From CBDCWT01 sp965223305 (lineage in GTDB: Bacteria > Planctomycetota > Planctomycetia > Pirellulales > Pirellulaceae), in assembly GCA_965223305.1 (NCBI GenBank), contig CBDCWT010000088.1, positions 248,001-312,000 of the forward strand: a stretch of 64,000 nt of DNA. The letters are read 5' to 3'. Below are positions 62,401-64,000 of this stretch, one piece after another. The translations under genes and the position numbers were made by a program. Position 1 is the first letter of the stretch. Each line of letters begins with the position of its first letter. Below the pieces are notes generated by a model that saw only the letters and a list, made by a program, of their open reading frames with translations, ran no database searches and was not told the DNA's origin.

Positions 62401-64000
62401 TCCGGCGGACATCCAAGTGGCGGTGTTCGACGACCCCACGGTCGTCGACACGGATAACTCGCCGACTTTCGCGTCGGAGTCGGACAATATTCAAGTCTCG
62501 CTGGCTTCTCGAGGTTTCGCAGTCACGACGTTCCAAGGGTTGCTGGGCGAAGATTTTCAAGAAGGTCTCGCGAATGCAGATGTAGTCGTGATTCCCGAGC
62601 AGGAAAACGGTGTATTGGTGGACCTTGCCGACGTGGAAGCTCGAGCGACCCTGCATCGGTTTGTGATGGACGGCGGTGGCCTGATTGTGTACGCCGGCGA
62701 TGCACCAGGCACATTGAATGCTCTCTTTGGCACGGCGCTGCAGGAAGGGGCGCCAGGCGGCGATGTCACGCGTCAGGCGATCGCCAGCAGCACCGCGTTT
62801 GTGGGTGGCCCAGCGACCTTGCCATTGGCCGACGCAACCGACGGCCTCGCAATCGGTAATCTGCCCCCCGGTGCCCGAGCGATTTACGCCGACACCGCAG
62901 GCGTGGCGACAGTCGTCACCTTCCCGCAAGGACTCGGCGAAGTTGTTGTGCTGGGTTGGGATTGGTTCGACGCGGCGCCCCAGGGCAGCCAGGACGACGG
63001 CTGGCTCGATGTGCTGGAACTCGCTGCCGTTGAGGTCGCGGCGCCCAACAACCGGCCCAGTGTCACCGCCCGTTTTTCCGTGAGCGACGACGACCTAGAC
63101 CCTGTCCAGCTGAGCAGCCAATACGACCAACGTGGGCTCGCCGGGCTGCACGTTGACTTTAATCGGGCCGCCCCTGCCCTGGCCAGCGGCGCGGTTAAGG
63201 TCGTCGGCGAGCAGACAGTTCCTTCGGTCGTTCAAACCGGCGCCGATCTGTCTGCCGTCGTCTGGCTGCAAGGCAACCGGATTCTCTCACAGCTGTTCGA
63301 CGAAGAGGGGAACGCAACCGCCCCTGCTCAGCCTGTCAACGCGACCCCCGTCGCATCCTCGGCGACTTATAGCGCGCATGAAATGTCGTCAGGCGGCTTC
63401 GTGGTATTCTGGAATGACGCCGGCACGTTCGGTCGCCAGTTTGACGAACGAGGCATCCCGGCAGGACCGGAGTTTCCAGTAGCGATCGCATTGTCAGGAA
63501 AGATCGACGGAGACGGTCAGGGGCGTTTCGTCTCGGTGGCAACCCAACCGGATGATGACGGGAGCGGGATCTTCGCCCAGCTGTTCGACGAGAAAGGGAA
63601 CCAACTCAGCGAGGTCTTCCGTGTAAACGCCCTGGCCGAGCGTCCACAGGCCGATCCCGACGTGGCGATGGACCGGTTCGGCCGATTTACGGTCACCTGG
63701 CGTGATGGGGACGTCGTGAACGACGGCCGTGACGGAAGTCGGTCGGGCGTTTTTGCACGTCGTTTTGACCCGGCAGGCCGACCGCTGAGTGGCGATTTCA
63801 GGGTGAACGGCGAAACCGACGGCGCTCAGCTCGGGGCGCGGGTGTCCGCCGGTCCCGACGGCGAGCTGGCGGTCGTCTGGCGGAGCCTCGGCCAAGATGG
63901 CGACGACTTCGGCATCTTCGCAAGACGTTATGACGCGGATGGCATTCCCCAAGGCGGAGAATTTCAAGTCAATCCTCTGGGCTCGGGCAATCAAGCCTTC
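32429..64000 (+). CDS. Giant multidomain LEPR-XLL exoprotein, at least 10,524 residues, C-terminus beyond window
   Basis: One open frame from the ATG at 32429 (GGAGGT five bases upstream) to the last base; 10,524 codons with no stop and no sign of frameshift where I translated it. The basic leader ends in LEPRLVLA (residues 42-49). Approximate domain order: BNR/sortilin-like propeller 391-1268; five related beta-plus-helix modules 1540-3530; beta-rich linker to 3870; RTX Ca-binding array 3888-4758; hook-IN-like modules and more RTX to 5680; two or three PPC-like domains 5678-5950 and near 6280; FG-GAP 6405-6565; a propeller-like segment to 6825; ELWRSDG repeats alternating with two jelly-roll domains 6945-7585; FG-GAP 7671-8391; CBM96-like 8485-8640; NHL-like propeller 8651-8941; LRR near 9135; three GATase-like modules 9210-10203 with LRR and a golvesin-C-like domain between; terminal repeats. 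Very rich in Asp and Gly, and I noticed no cysteine. Probably a secreted, calcium-stiffened surface or adhesion protein. Confidence 0.93.
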   Translation, partial: MAARHRIRKQLKRSAVKRRLGNRRQLWELSSTDSNRLHVERLEPRLVLAANPFYSAASRSAGFELTLDIEELQGQQTLTLRDTVQQQVVAAQSLGAIGDTVRIIGSDFEDILNVELDPAFHLDAGIVFEAGDGLDQLRGPSVDTQWTVTGFDQGYLGENAVQFSAVEFLTGAADNQDTFVFSGNAAALSGVVDGGAAGYDSIDIVGNYTDVIYTPTSPDAGFFDLDGKIIRFRGLEPASVGSVGLANLTVNLETHNSGTQPVNDEAQLTASNVAGAVAINSLNSSFERLTVTEPTTSLTINLGQGDDSIVVDPLSPSNAWTLTVDGGAGSDTLKVARNTDLTITDTNITLGSEAFNHTDVERLEFTGGSSTNTVNTAGYSGSVFYAKNGFPKWVEEGPGSIAGTTIASPVSGAINSIAPHPAKANVIFVGTVNGGVWRTTNGGTNWTPLTDDQRSLAIGSISLSPLDKHGNPVTAATPDSDLVIYAGTANFSSSFVGGPAEGVLVSTDGGSTWTTIGAALFSGLRVTKVVATSQMAGARQLVFVSTLDIDVDGVAGVDDVGGVFKIEVDIDASSSTTKFNSVPVITKVSGAAGLGLAAGHYTDLAFDPGVSGNPARPARLFAANPEQGVFRSDDNAASWNAVNTNIATGTDTDGDGIDDFFQNKSRVKLALGPSSAANNATVYAGVIGPNTHSQPGTGLNNLFMTTDNGATWSSLPLPTSNDTLLVDANGDGFFNFPAETSPQPTGLHTIGQGDLHFSIAVDPTNPAIIYVGGDAQPTLDTRDITGDGDLLDTFDFDTDGTIDLRETGHNAVGINDFTAGRLFRFIPGSNSWEQIVGSNTNNTAPHADSRAIAFDATNNVLLEADDGGIYSLADPRNNQPAVTRQWTSLVGDLRNTEANHLAYDTLNNVAFVGTQDNGSAQQSPAAHDGMDNNGNTTVDELAERLSGWTGIHGSGDGAFQESIVIDSDSDGVDDQVVRFSMSNNMSFTFQQTFDNTGAAVGTQSRVQLASAPGGTFFSGITNPLDQSFSGFIDTPIEAHRFNDNRMIVGLFGLYESNDQLASVTRIDTGPTAMVGGSFPFRQRLSSLVYGGMQGGTPMNDVIVASRGTNVQFRAASGNPFTSVGVTGAGFIRDVTVDPDDWRTVYAVDSSRVYKTTNITAASPTWNVISPRIRTLRTVEYVKDGTADVLLVGGAEGVFRLENPGSVNSVAAASWSEFGVGLPNAVVHDIQYFDLDDTDADGDADGDGNITDADKIVVATLGRGVWSMTNLAAQSVVDFIPQFVGSSGNDQFRVTLNEANPQNVDVFDLGISATEPVFSAPVKSLDSLIFFGSGGNDTLTVDHNNGAVTLPEGIFFDGGPGGSDRLVLEGEDIEDVFTGDVDGRDFYELYDEKGNRQFVFYDNVEDVDDSAFLGWTNPINSLKIGFYWLAELLGLKDEKVPVFGSSLESALKGTTADERPPKGDPNRRPSVPQIEQVADETQTDSIFERLIETGPNGFRFDDLGGALGTGAEIAAALDDLDGTPNNVTFTDQSGAASPFMEWDTQIIRTLRGKADLDLDFDAGLGKVDIDGSIEVSADLTLDIVFGVDDMGGFYIRTRDGDAAAPAELTVGNFVVDVSDDVRAAGRFGFIDVSLTEVDLSVDNDVKITVDITTGGASDSKIRVQDLVTDPISLFDASVEGDPSNPTDGNPATNDLELTGTFGIAAVVPGDSEAAFDLGTLKVDLNWPDITDITAVDVSATPGFPGASALLDFLNLNPQALLDQLTELRDQLELIQSLSGEDAPLGLDIPFVQDKLNQLISLVEGFNDFLINPLSSVGISGAPSFRTVQELGFQVAESLGIDPNELNLSFADRKLTFDIAFTHTLLNENTGLDLGFDLEGGLADLSISTDAAISSELGVSFTLGVDFASLLGGDIGDSVFIRNASITAGLDFTITDLDALARLGFLDVLVVDGQLTTNPSVQLALTDPQGAGGDGNITISEIIAAVSGNVGSLVSSPTITGMATTTLPLASPFLGIDASPDTAFIITIPDISDPSSINVTTPSSDAFSDIFSFTNMDAAGFVRMLGQLATSLDELRESEFFQNFDIPFVSSTLDSILEFGDMLADALLFDDGDDDVDSATRLVTDLNRALLAAGLATSIRAQAAGRRIQLISNDQTISAFGISPSGADAGGFAEFGFAAQTATTTGFRLAIESTSDAPEDGILTTGNAGFQISVTRETGTTTTDVLVEQSATADNILIGNDVPKLLDANSAPNFRTAGELAILLPEILGLSPAAIGANYDAATQRLTYNIDLSHTFIDREFPVDFDLDLSPLLELESDGSIRVSADAGLTVTIGVDLGPADPSEAIEAATPLADLNDGSGVDIKTELALVTQPIYGRLTGDATFQLAVNGAAAQTVTVPQAQTTNNFTLTDLAGNVNDALTAAGLNTQVAAQVDGTRIQLVGLGGTTRLELTADGADPATRELGLPSAITVDTVADDSIDPPPIIPTRILASSIPLPTEDVVFQVSINGGAATTVTIPATETSANRNILDLVVDVNNALDEAGLDTQLEATALGNLLVLTSDTAVTSLTVTADAANQAVTQLGFQTSQAGNDDDLLIMTADGTVHQVGLDGATTVGAVMSQINTDTGGSVTAALNEKGTGLNLSDNTTGPELFQVAAANSSRAALHLGILLADDADPTQADGLIEGSPIGGIRLSDRFFIENANLSGNFSISTPDGVGASAKFGFVGVELDGNGNLSGGISLGLNDPGTVSADGRITLTEIVQNFDNLGSLIQAPTTSGSGSLVLDVGLEPQLPGIDLGADPRIEINLVDIGNPFEGRAPEFSFVFPDLGDLIAFDNVDLNFSTIIDALQTLSGFLGQFEAFGFLDEPIPVVNVSVNDLLSFADRFDAALEESRNNPAETVQFLENKLKEAFGIEESSDLIGLSLVRDDGGTPGDTADDVEILRIDFGLDHSFSESLDVDFAVPGFEGNLAGAGGLRAAGAIDIDLDFGIDLADPTKIYIFDTTGIDGSLTASGEDLSFVAALGGFGLTVQDGTATISAAFDAELDAAAFTDGRVLIGDIDFGSDINVNFSGAADATLPVFFPTESNHRGDITLTADLTDPSSFTVVVPPDLFTLDPSDFSLLDNILLVIDGVDFVLEGLQDVLDGEVFGISLPLVGDSLADGARFIEDFRDGFISDFRAAIEDGTNTDENFISQKLFELLGPSGIGILLKQDGSGPATSVSDIVVMTNIDDPGVEAEDTFIEWDVKLGQQLDVTNADIGFDLGLPALGLEADGNLVIDLMWDLDLGFGLNFEDGFFLNIADSDELSVELDVTLPDASLSGRLAFLQLIAADADIDPSHAGSSGLGAAFAVDIVNRSDPTDQRLGFSELGSIGLEAGIAADAAVELDLALQLNSDLVPGAATVFPKVVSEFFLDWRIGNRATDTFVPITDVGDAVLDGLQVVEFQDVSLDLGSFISEFVSPVLGKVQEVTDPIQPVIDVLTTPIPVISDLGQPITLIDIAGLFGDVDTSFIESVAEIISFINSIPTDADSVMINFGGFKLFDRAAGLELDLTNPGFDLADISSSGFNTPTNLDFDFGDALASQPASSTKSFSAGLQDGAGFAFPILEDPSQVFGLLMGRPAVLMTYDMGPLVVDFTYSQFFPIFGPLGVSITGQIGAKADFAFGFDTLGIQEFAEGDFRNPGLIFNGFFVSDTNMPDGSGMDVPEIVLSGGISAAAEVNLAVARAGAAGGVFATVNFDFFDPDRDGRVRVGEIVGNVLNEIKFGEPLLSPLAIFDVTGAVTAKLFAFLKVDLFLLSIDKEFDITPEITLIDFEIPFTRPPILATEMEDGVLQLNMGPASEERLNQRTDDFGESFTVTQGGSPDEVIVSSNIGGTLFDQTFSNVSKIVAATGEGNDTVDLSGITNAGITYDLQGGAGNDTFILNANAGAAMVNGGIGNDTITTGSADDTIVGDLGDDTIDAGDGNNTVFGDTARIDEESLRARASLSDGNDMIVTGTGADIVLAGGGNDTITAAGGSDILIGDAGRIELAGGSVSEILDTDRGLVGGNDMIDGGEGSDQIFGGKGDDQLDGSAGADTIFGDDGFDLIAGGDADDTLSGGDDDDTITGGAGDDLVDGGKGKDDLQGEDGSDTILGGQGVDTIVGGEGTDSLFGQSDPDDIDGGVGSDFIDGGAAGDTIVGGDGDDSIIGGGGGDSIEGNLGDDIILGDRGVIDGSAVTPLDGGNEGPLPTRDGDDIISAGSGSDLVYAQAGDDTIDGSDGDDNLIGGFGSDQITAGLGHDAVLGGPGRLVTTSDSIFSTDGVFRTFARTVTLTPEVTMSDGSDGIVAGAGDDLVFGQGGNDNIEGNDGDDDLIGGLGDDAIQGSAGVDFVLGDAGTITTPVNTVPAAVDGTTAINRAVSLSNPNAGGSDTILGGDAVDIIDAGAGGDTVRGGAADDEIRGGAGDDFLVGELGDDRIFGEAGRDLIWGGEDLFALSDVDISTPDSADFELPQEFAAAEIVNATPFGAVADQIDQIRIVPVLVNQLSVSGSIDDGSDHLRGGPDGDWLFGGGEQDNLDGEDGNDYVDAGAANDDVVLGGAGNDVVRGGGNDDILEGNEGIDVLLGETGNDIIFAGAGSNGAFNATGGVQQGQRLFGGSGIDRLFAYAEIDLFEQELVGDELHGGSGGDFLFGNIRQDRFFGDSGNDTIIGDSKRGPNYADNPEAAIVGGNDTMDGGSGEDRLYGGGGRDFIVGGPDSDWLEGQNGRDQMFGHAGIDNIVLDTSADYTELGDEFDGHFGVIDDDNATDILLAEGTSESDYMRVSEEIAIVSDPDMQISGTGLLTDNAVFTLTINGAISAQVVVDSADTFDNFGQGNVQARIAALATDVTTAINRAPELASLVEAVGLGTQIAFVTRGFGRHATLTLSGTNEVTRNELHFAEGQQGVEQLVVDIGEIPDGIAAAGVTPDQVTFRAALATWRFEGRPLIEQIRVSGLVGDDRIEFVEGTSSVDVSELVARSNDFVAVVDGGPGDDFLRGTGARDRLDGGSGSDVLFGLGGNDRLWGDSGPQIGRPIDHDILFAGGDQDDLVGGAGTNQLFAWSFDPNPAVTNLHLPVDGAVVQNVSGMAVFEAPAPATPTGILLRDAEFEVRLGDGEFVRVTVPATVTNDNIGVVPPAGTADPQRYLVTDIQEVLTSLALDVTLGATAAGNLTFATSAASLELRLGVFGVFVDPQGNLFGDLEQNSELGNIETLRRATGMAVGAPSQLDRYPLTLNATGDEDDIVQLIPASAEGTLSLELYTVVGDLVASAQSQAGGEASINLVELPAGRYELRVQGMGEFPLPYDIVAEVGELDGRTRILDLTRSAEDTGLNRILGGTRTDDLFGGTVLDFMFGNGHDEGDPDRLYDRDGRLFAARDGGVAGEEWKEYALSIDTVWYYSGTNLDDIITVDFVTESGFTSGQHLITRLTNNDGNFTFSAQVRLGYDAVDENGDLIWNPEDGFLDFELASTMAVPANGQLSGDATFSLSVFGGAAVPVTIPFDSTTLPGTSDNTSVDDLVADMIFWIGEAGLSDQVIVEKSFDPLAEERQDGVRFRLADEFSQTEVTPEQRMEAPLSIVDTNAVTRDELHFDENQVAVLRTTGALDIESLLPPENEFQAIIIDALDGDDQVMVGPTVIKSVWTDGGRGSDNIQTTSGTPLLVDQAEGDQRNDTIDTAYDLGSVDFAANATYLGLTIDQPRDEDWYSFELTSAPVIGDAVNLFSLSDDDRLTLELTNSSGVVLKTASQNGRAHRLTLFGDVDGDPSNGVQNLAPGQYLLHVSTDLTPTGYQLEFVSPDRIDRATANNSAANAHDFGNLKEDDVGIIRDLSLHSDADVDWFQFSIAEDDAANAAIRLDLLSATNVVSLNLYSTADPVTPIRTSQSLTLGSPAEVPLSRRELVEGIEQDVPLAAGDYLLEVSWDAISIGPDDFSRYELVPLFNIPAQVILDDPARAAPIDLSNPLILEIEQRRDVILGGDGDDVLTGGSYEEWVFGQDGNDVLAGGQDRQASDLLFGGAGDDIFQVIPDALPLDKRTERFIDPSRQETILPTLTDRFDGSDGDDQVLFLGGDLDRFGREVRDHVAIRYNTILHRYELAALVWDLNRQEFAIDPQDSDQFLRNLAFYTTINVEQTVIDTRAGDDEVHGDPEYLFPGTEDEWGIDPQDLPQRATIAHLTIRGGDGNDRLFGGAGDDTISGGLGWDLIVGGGGDDLLEGNAGNDFLLGGPSDEFSRFSSVPGPDRFELVTRNGVTGPNDNPLFAARLGSIHSGQTIGGLTFHAGGVVESGGPSVHRDSEDWFIIETPRAINRFGGGELAFLSRAMFDVVGFDQTQEIELDFELFPAQQSGQTIIPVDQFAGVAELYLLKVERPPSFVQDDQQALHEPFEYEIRIDQDALFPSILGVTVDVPATAALAEVKSAFAADEPTVIPIGDINGDGLPDFIAAVRDNVGSASSYLDWLGAGGPRGRFHAADFVDPSIARIHLGSPSPTDTILDEGTLTLALPAPILQPSIFGSQTSIAAGDFDGDGFDDIAVAVSLQFPSPSLGSSFANGGLYILSGRETSEWLSLEQPIAVSSDALVQRLFTVKESDPASIAELSVDTGETINKLPLPSSAAVARGIAFDGNSLFVLAGARIYELDPDNGKVRDEDPVSDSLTSLAALDGSLFLAENIAGNRNTFAMRIVEFDPVSDTVTATLDVGAANPLLGDFQEISPAVVGLSGISDPSGLLAVVAFEDVDGNQAYSIAEVDRVTGKLDTLADAGSAQNYEGLAAVFGEIYVARSGFQNSQLDVFSRSGALSRRLVTGPFAVEGGLLALGGDDVTVSLTDGLYKLGNLTGSADVEVLNANGDAFDDLLVDVVPPDGRAATVVVSGDTRSIWENREFELVSIARTGDTPVSLFDVAAIGDINAGGVDDFGMVSGATGQVIDLYYGESNFGYEALAPDQVGPRPPASFTEFQGQLYFINHVNGNAELWRSDGETAEPAPGINPFDRFPSREMFAFSAGGQDQLLLPLNNGDGSGRELWSYDGVTASLIADLNPNGDSDPAAFEMFGDDLFFTADAGSGNRQLFSLSAGTVTQVTAPAAIVFAESFDTNEGAFRFFNPGPLGGGGWHFSNGRSSDELPGHSPEGNLYFGQNETPTGGGDYNFPLDGEFGSQSSFAISPTISLPADQHIALRFNHFLELEEGIDVAAVDVRVGEAGSQQVALLPDTDGEWRSASVDLSGFAGQDVVLEFRFDMQDNRLNEFEGWYLDDVEILAEDFRVGDELIEFTDSNDQAALYFAADGSDGAGNEVWRFDGTTFSRVSDVAVGAFDSNPDNFAAYDEQLYFAANSGNVARLYRVDGVPGNPPVLAPDSNQLLDSIDPVVYGVFKGDLYLTSNFIGDGSSPFSNELVRYDGQAAQSVHTFSQASFNQLVYRESFEDGLGGFTIDNDFGSGNGLWHLSTGRRLDGQGRHTPPRSLYFGQNETATTGGNFDVGQTGGAVYSPPILLPESNFVSLTFHYFLENGFSQFLDVANVAVDAGDGFEPLLNLSDTDGVWFTAFASLSPYAGKEVVLRFNFDSRTATVNDRQGWFIDNVEINAERAVDANFVVENGAAHLTPLAEDGYEFWFYDGVMARQVTDITPTGGLGSTAATGGNVFLSAGITNGAELVRFRGPDVTIYDDSPTFFSTNSEMVAAGDVDGDTLGDVLIVGTAVGSNPTSGLADPRSLLLFGDTDLPRVVTYSDLFASGSLLRLPTAHPDRPDDATITRHVPLGDIDADGHADLGADVIEFNATLDPQSPQNIHQVAHVYYGRERNEIVFAIPDIVIESAVPDYDLRGRRDTVPNRLAGLGNIDGDVQGRADFGVADALGGGVHIFAGAALEQAAGITLPPIEPFVFDLAKPLPDVQKFGVDLLPSDDPRPLGDAFALQGTRSNEELQTTINAGDVNGDGHDDLLAYGTGRGYLLYGPVDIETVTSAEDQADVLIFGSLGRPARRMGDVNGDGFSDLVFLSGGSLRIVFGSDSYGRNLSVLDAQAFAVPAGATSAHVLNWNGNLNDNTDLFYGDILLTYGDDARILSGERISASDHNSGVFVVDSDSTPFNGEGGPDRRTIVQDLLGDTPLPGWSFGSSPALRAAIPGDVDGDGLEDILFADPGFVDVDGEIFTGVGDQFIAVNINVGRAYVLLSGTNRFGNQRDLDDADVIYQDFNLGGAVFEIGDLNHDGLDDVAFSYAAQDSRGTGAVIDFGGPTLLPLNMPTPGELIDADLNIRRFEETDAGAILRGPLQLTAGDFDRNGELDLAVADPGFEVVLGDPVSGEAIGRTERGRLFLIYSAATALGDGSELVPQDPIYQGETSGSEFGSLPLVPSSDFNGDGVHDLLVAAPGIDVLTPDITLAGGKVYVFYGHPAGLPPAAAAAETIANLVISGSGEFLVNRETGQPDRFDGFTLSDQVPEQWFRFTTLGHGLPGEYFRVSPEPREPVVIRPQRAGTLRPVLDSFQAVDTGNEVHVGGPQNRLGILEFDLSSLIDLTGDPQNLVELVQLQLDYDVDVLAGSFGGGTLRVSVLNDESDGLVDGSDAEALVAFRENVPLAELGGILTIGGQAGDDRWVQFLREFLATGRTRLAVRITSANPNLLVNIRRSAVTPRDVEMARLEWSLDRTLDNPAAAGPLLSAHIAFNADGVMFVSDGEHAIFRYNVAADSFERFNPGSGADQEARGPRAMGFGPDGNLYVASEFDRTIRRYDGTTGAFLGQTWPTNDGTLSTDDGVMAFGPDGLLYIADFSLLASRPPQIRRYDVVAGDFVDTETAPFVLLAADATGATVRPTDLAFDNVGNLYVAYGSDNAARRFVERYTPTGEPFAAPGQGGAIFVAPDARISPLPSVSFGPAGNLYVSGANSNPFVIVPDGGILKFSGETGELVGVAAPGSGLFGRPFDTVVSPAGDLYRAYDAGTVRVFERSLTNLTVTPRGDGARFDIYDADGGLRDSDKSLVDLRQFEAGTYFVRVHNPAAEPGETFSFAFELEAAPPRVGETAVLYFDSDRDFVLGGGDDDTVIGNQDLDRLFGGSGQDLFVGLPAEARDSVELQVDPIDEEIKPSAPNAGEKSPLKDLKDIDPVINRELDDRLLAILAQILELKTVGGGFSPFVLEPIHASDLAEITRLDLGTHGITDLAGLEYAINLRSLNLAHNSVADLSALEPGVFLAGNDLASTTRGTPRLEHLAFDYNRVLRGQLRVAVFADPDFVDIVDEIDNNIANAEALNVISSLRALGFQVLPFTGTSDSDFAGALRQADVLVIPELERGSLVPALSNAAMEEIRNFSRQGGGVVVHHRPLRAIDLMNSLFGFTLQTAPAANSTRTAAADGTAFASAPAGIGPNSAAGALATASLPPGGSAIYADLQGDATVALMPFGEGSVTFLGWDWFDAAPLGSDDAGWLEVLEAAVTEANTTIFSAPEADALAPLQLMHNLELLSFDQAGGAQSLAILQPLNELASLTHLSAGEVVFAPDRDPTAEVTVFADGTFVDLENSVVANPEAEVDNIVASLEHLGIESAQFAGITELDLRLALTDAKVLIVPELEIADLSASLSIEAADVLRDFVSGGGGLLVHGHGSRDENLINSVFGFAVDVVNPVDDPFGRTPAADGTAFTTAVATLADNNATRAITTSTLPVGGTAIYENAVGESAVALMPFGSGSIIYLGWDWFNAVPLGSQNSGWLGVLDAAIEEVRQPDAAADLTPLTEMLALAHADLSGNGLGNEVEQLTLVRELATADLRNNDIGNIDPFLGQRIIDDFDSGYTEQGADFVGGANPDAFRGDYRLLPAGSSSQAVFEFTTLLPGAYDLYATWPGHETRTDRAVYDINGQAFEVVQRVEPDGPILGDRPWRRVNDAPIAVLTAGESIVVTVGNLGDGNLAVDALRLERVVWPNLTTLDLRSNPLDNSSITIIGDPLRPDVIALQGDRPGEDDVETAVVEFGPAVDNPNTILLEGVFHDSNDHAPEFSPVLGPVLALNTGTVRDPADIQVAVFDDPTVVDTDNSPTFASESDNIQVSLASRGFAVTTFQGLLGEDFQEGLANADVVVIPEQENGVLVDLADVEARATLHRFVMDGGGLIVYAGDAPGTLNALFGTALQEGAPGGDVTRQAIASSTAFVGGPATLPLADATDGLAIGNLPPGARAIYADTAGVATVVTFPQGLGEVVVLGWDWFDAAPQGSQDDGWLDVLELAAVEVAAPNNRPSVTARFSVSDDDLDPVQLSSQYDQRGLAGLHVDFNRAAPALASGAVKVVGEQTVPSVVQTGADLSAVVWLQGNRILSQLFDEEGNATAPAQPVNATPVASSATYSAHEMSSGGFVVFWNDAGTFGRQFDERGIPAGPEFPVAIALSGKIDGDGQGRFVSVATQPDDDGSGIFAQLFDEKGNQLSEVFRVNALAERPQADPDVAMDRFGRFTVTWRDGDVVNDGRDGSRSGVFARRFDPAGRPLSGDFRVNGETDGAQLGARVSAGPDGELAVVWRSLGQDGDDFGIFARRYDADGIPQGGEFQVNPLGSGNQAF
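33600..36230 (+). other. BNR/sortilin-like propeller domain inside the giant protein
   Basis: Residues about 391-1268 repeat the Asp-box style signature S/T-x-D/N-x-G-x-x-W: VWRTTNGGTNWTPL, VLVSTDGGSTWTTI, VFRSDDNAASWNAV, LFMTTDNGATWSSL, VYKTTNITAASPTW. Interspersed are date/value phrases such as GVFKIEVDIDA. The arrangement fits a large BNR-type beta-propeller as in sortilin and sialidase-like proteins; there are no visible sialidase catalytic residues, so binding rather than catalysis is more likely. Confidence 0.75.
37046..43020 (+). repeat. Five related ~300-650-residue beta/helix modules in the giant protein
   Basis: Each module has, in order, a strand pair rich in LDLGFDL/VDFDLDL patterns, a segment beginning F-Y/F-I (FYIRTRDG, FIRNASI, FFIENANL, IYIFDTTG, FFLNIADS), an (A/G)xFGF(I/L/V) strand, often an acidic DGRITLTEI- or GNITISEI-like loop, then an amphipathic helix ending in IP(F/V/L)V: LGLDIPFVQDKL, NFDIPFVSSTL, EPIPVVNVSV, ISLPLVGDSL, TTPIPVISDL. 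Module 3 carries two inserted hook-IN-like units (about 39560-40190). I know no named family with this pattern. Confidence 0.7.
44090..46700 (+). repeat. Long RTX (hemolysin-type Ca-binding) repeat array in the giant protein
   Basis: Residues about 3888-4758 are dominated by nonapeptides of the form GGxGxDxhx: LQGGAGNDTF, VNGGIGNDTI, IFGGKGDDQL, ITGGAGDDLV, ILGGQGVDTI, IIGGGGGDSI, LIGGLGDDAI, VLGGAGNDVV, LYGGGGRDFI and others, interrupted by short GDxGxI linkers. Such repeats form calcium-bound parallel beta rolls that fold only outside the cell. Further short RTX groups lie at about 47430-47660, 50370-50530, 50990-51130 and 59490-59590. Confidence 0.9.
55440..57600 (+). other. FG-GAP/VCBS propeller region in the giant protein
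   Basis: Residues about 7671-8391 carry DxDxDGxxD calcium loops in FG-GAP context: AAGDVDGDTLGDVLI, LGDIDADGHADLGA, NAGDVNGDGHDDLLA, MGDVNGDGFSDLVF, PGDVDGDGLEDILFA, IGDLNHDGLDDVAF, AGDFDRNGELDLAV, SSDFNGDGVHDLLVA. A smaller pair is at 51740-52040. This predicts an integrin-alpha-like calcium-binding propeller of about seven blades. Confidence 0.85.
60060..63035 (+). repeat. Three copies of a ~215-residue GATase-like module in the giant protein, with LRR and golvesin-C-like domain between
   Basis: Copies at about 60060-60700, 60900-61545 and 62410-63035. Shared landmarks: an N-terminal strand (VAVFADPDFVD, VTVFADGTFVD, VAVFDDPTVVD), ADVLVIPELERG-type strand, a G-G-G turn before a LVHxxxxxLINxLFGF-like helix (NSLFGF, NSVFGF, NALFGT), LPPGGSAIYAD, and the closing LGWDWF(D/N)A. 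Between copies 2 and 3 lie LRR-like LSGNGLGNEVEQL and, at 61700-62110, a golvesin-C-like domain (YTEQGADFVGG, YDLYATWPGHETRTDRAVYD). Confidence 0.8.

Overview
The window looks like a chromosomal segment of a planctomycete, most likely of the Pirellulales. The evidence is the combination of families: a PSCyt1/DUF1549/DUF1553 cytochrome, a DUF1080 hydrolase, several Tat-exported proteins including a Gfo/Idh/MocA oxidoreductase, a Cys-type sulfatase, a DUF6807 protein, and two exoproteins carrying the planctomycete N-terminal LEPRxLL-type motif. Intergenic DNA is full of short palindromic repeat families. I saw no tRNA, rRNA, CRISPR array or recognisable transposase gene.

Layout. From 1 to 5050 three minus-strand genes form a likely catabolic cluster (DUF1080 hydrolase, Gfo/Idh oxidoreductase, DUF1549/DUF1553 cytochrome cut off at the window start). 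The last two are separated by four tandem ~102-bp repeats. A sugar isomerase/epimerase-like gene (5167-6213, plus) diverges from them and overlaps tail to tail with a Tat-exported protein of unknown function (6182-7567, minus). A SNF2 helicase with SWIM zinc fingers (8032-10746), a small membrane protein and an acyl-CoA desaturase follow on the plus strand, then a minus-strand cupin. From 14041 to 31109 all genes are on the minus strand: a PQQ sugar dehydrogenase fused to c-type cytochrome domains, an M28 peptidase, a FG-GAP/Calx-beta/dockerin exoprotein, a sulfatase, two serine hydrolases with different fused domains, a DUF6807 protein and isopentenyl-diphosphate isomerase. A PKHD-type dioxygenase (31371-32036) returns to the plus strand.

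The second half (32429-64000) is one uninterrupted plus-strand reading frame that starts with a strong ribosome binding site and LEPRLVLA motif and has not ended after 10,524 codons. It is an exported mosaic: BNR-type propeller, a block of five related ~300-650-residue modules that I cannot assign to a known family, a long RTX calcium-binding array, hook-IN-like modules, PPC-like domains, FG-GAP propellers, an NHL-like propeller, leucine-rich repeats, three copies of a ~215-residue GATase-like module, a golvesin-C-like domain and terminal repeats.

The other notable structure is a 174-bp near-perfect palindrome present twice (13798-13971 and 26188-26361) with one base difference; the second copy splits a member of another repeat family and seems to have duplicated the target. 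Functionally the window reads as extracellular polysaccharide scavenging (sulfatase, glycosidase-like, sugar oxidation, cytochromes) plus cell-surface or secreted giant proteins.
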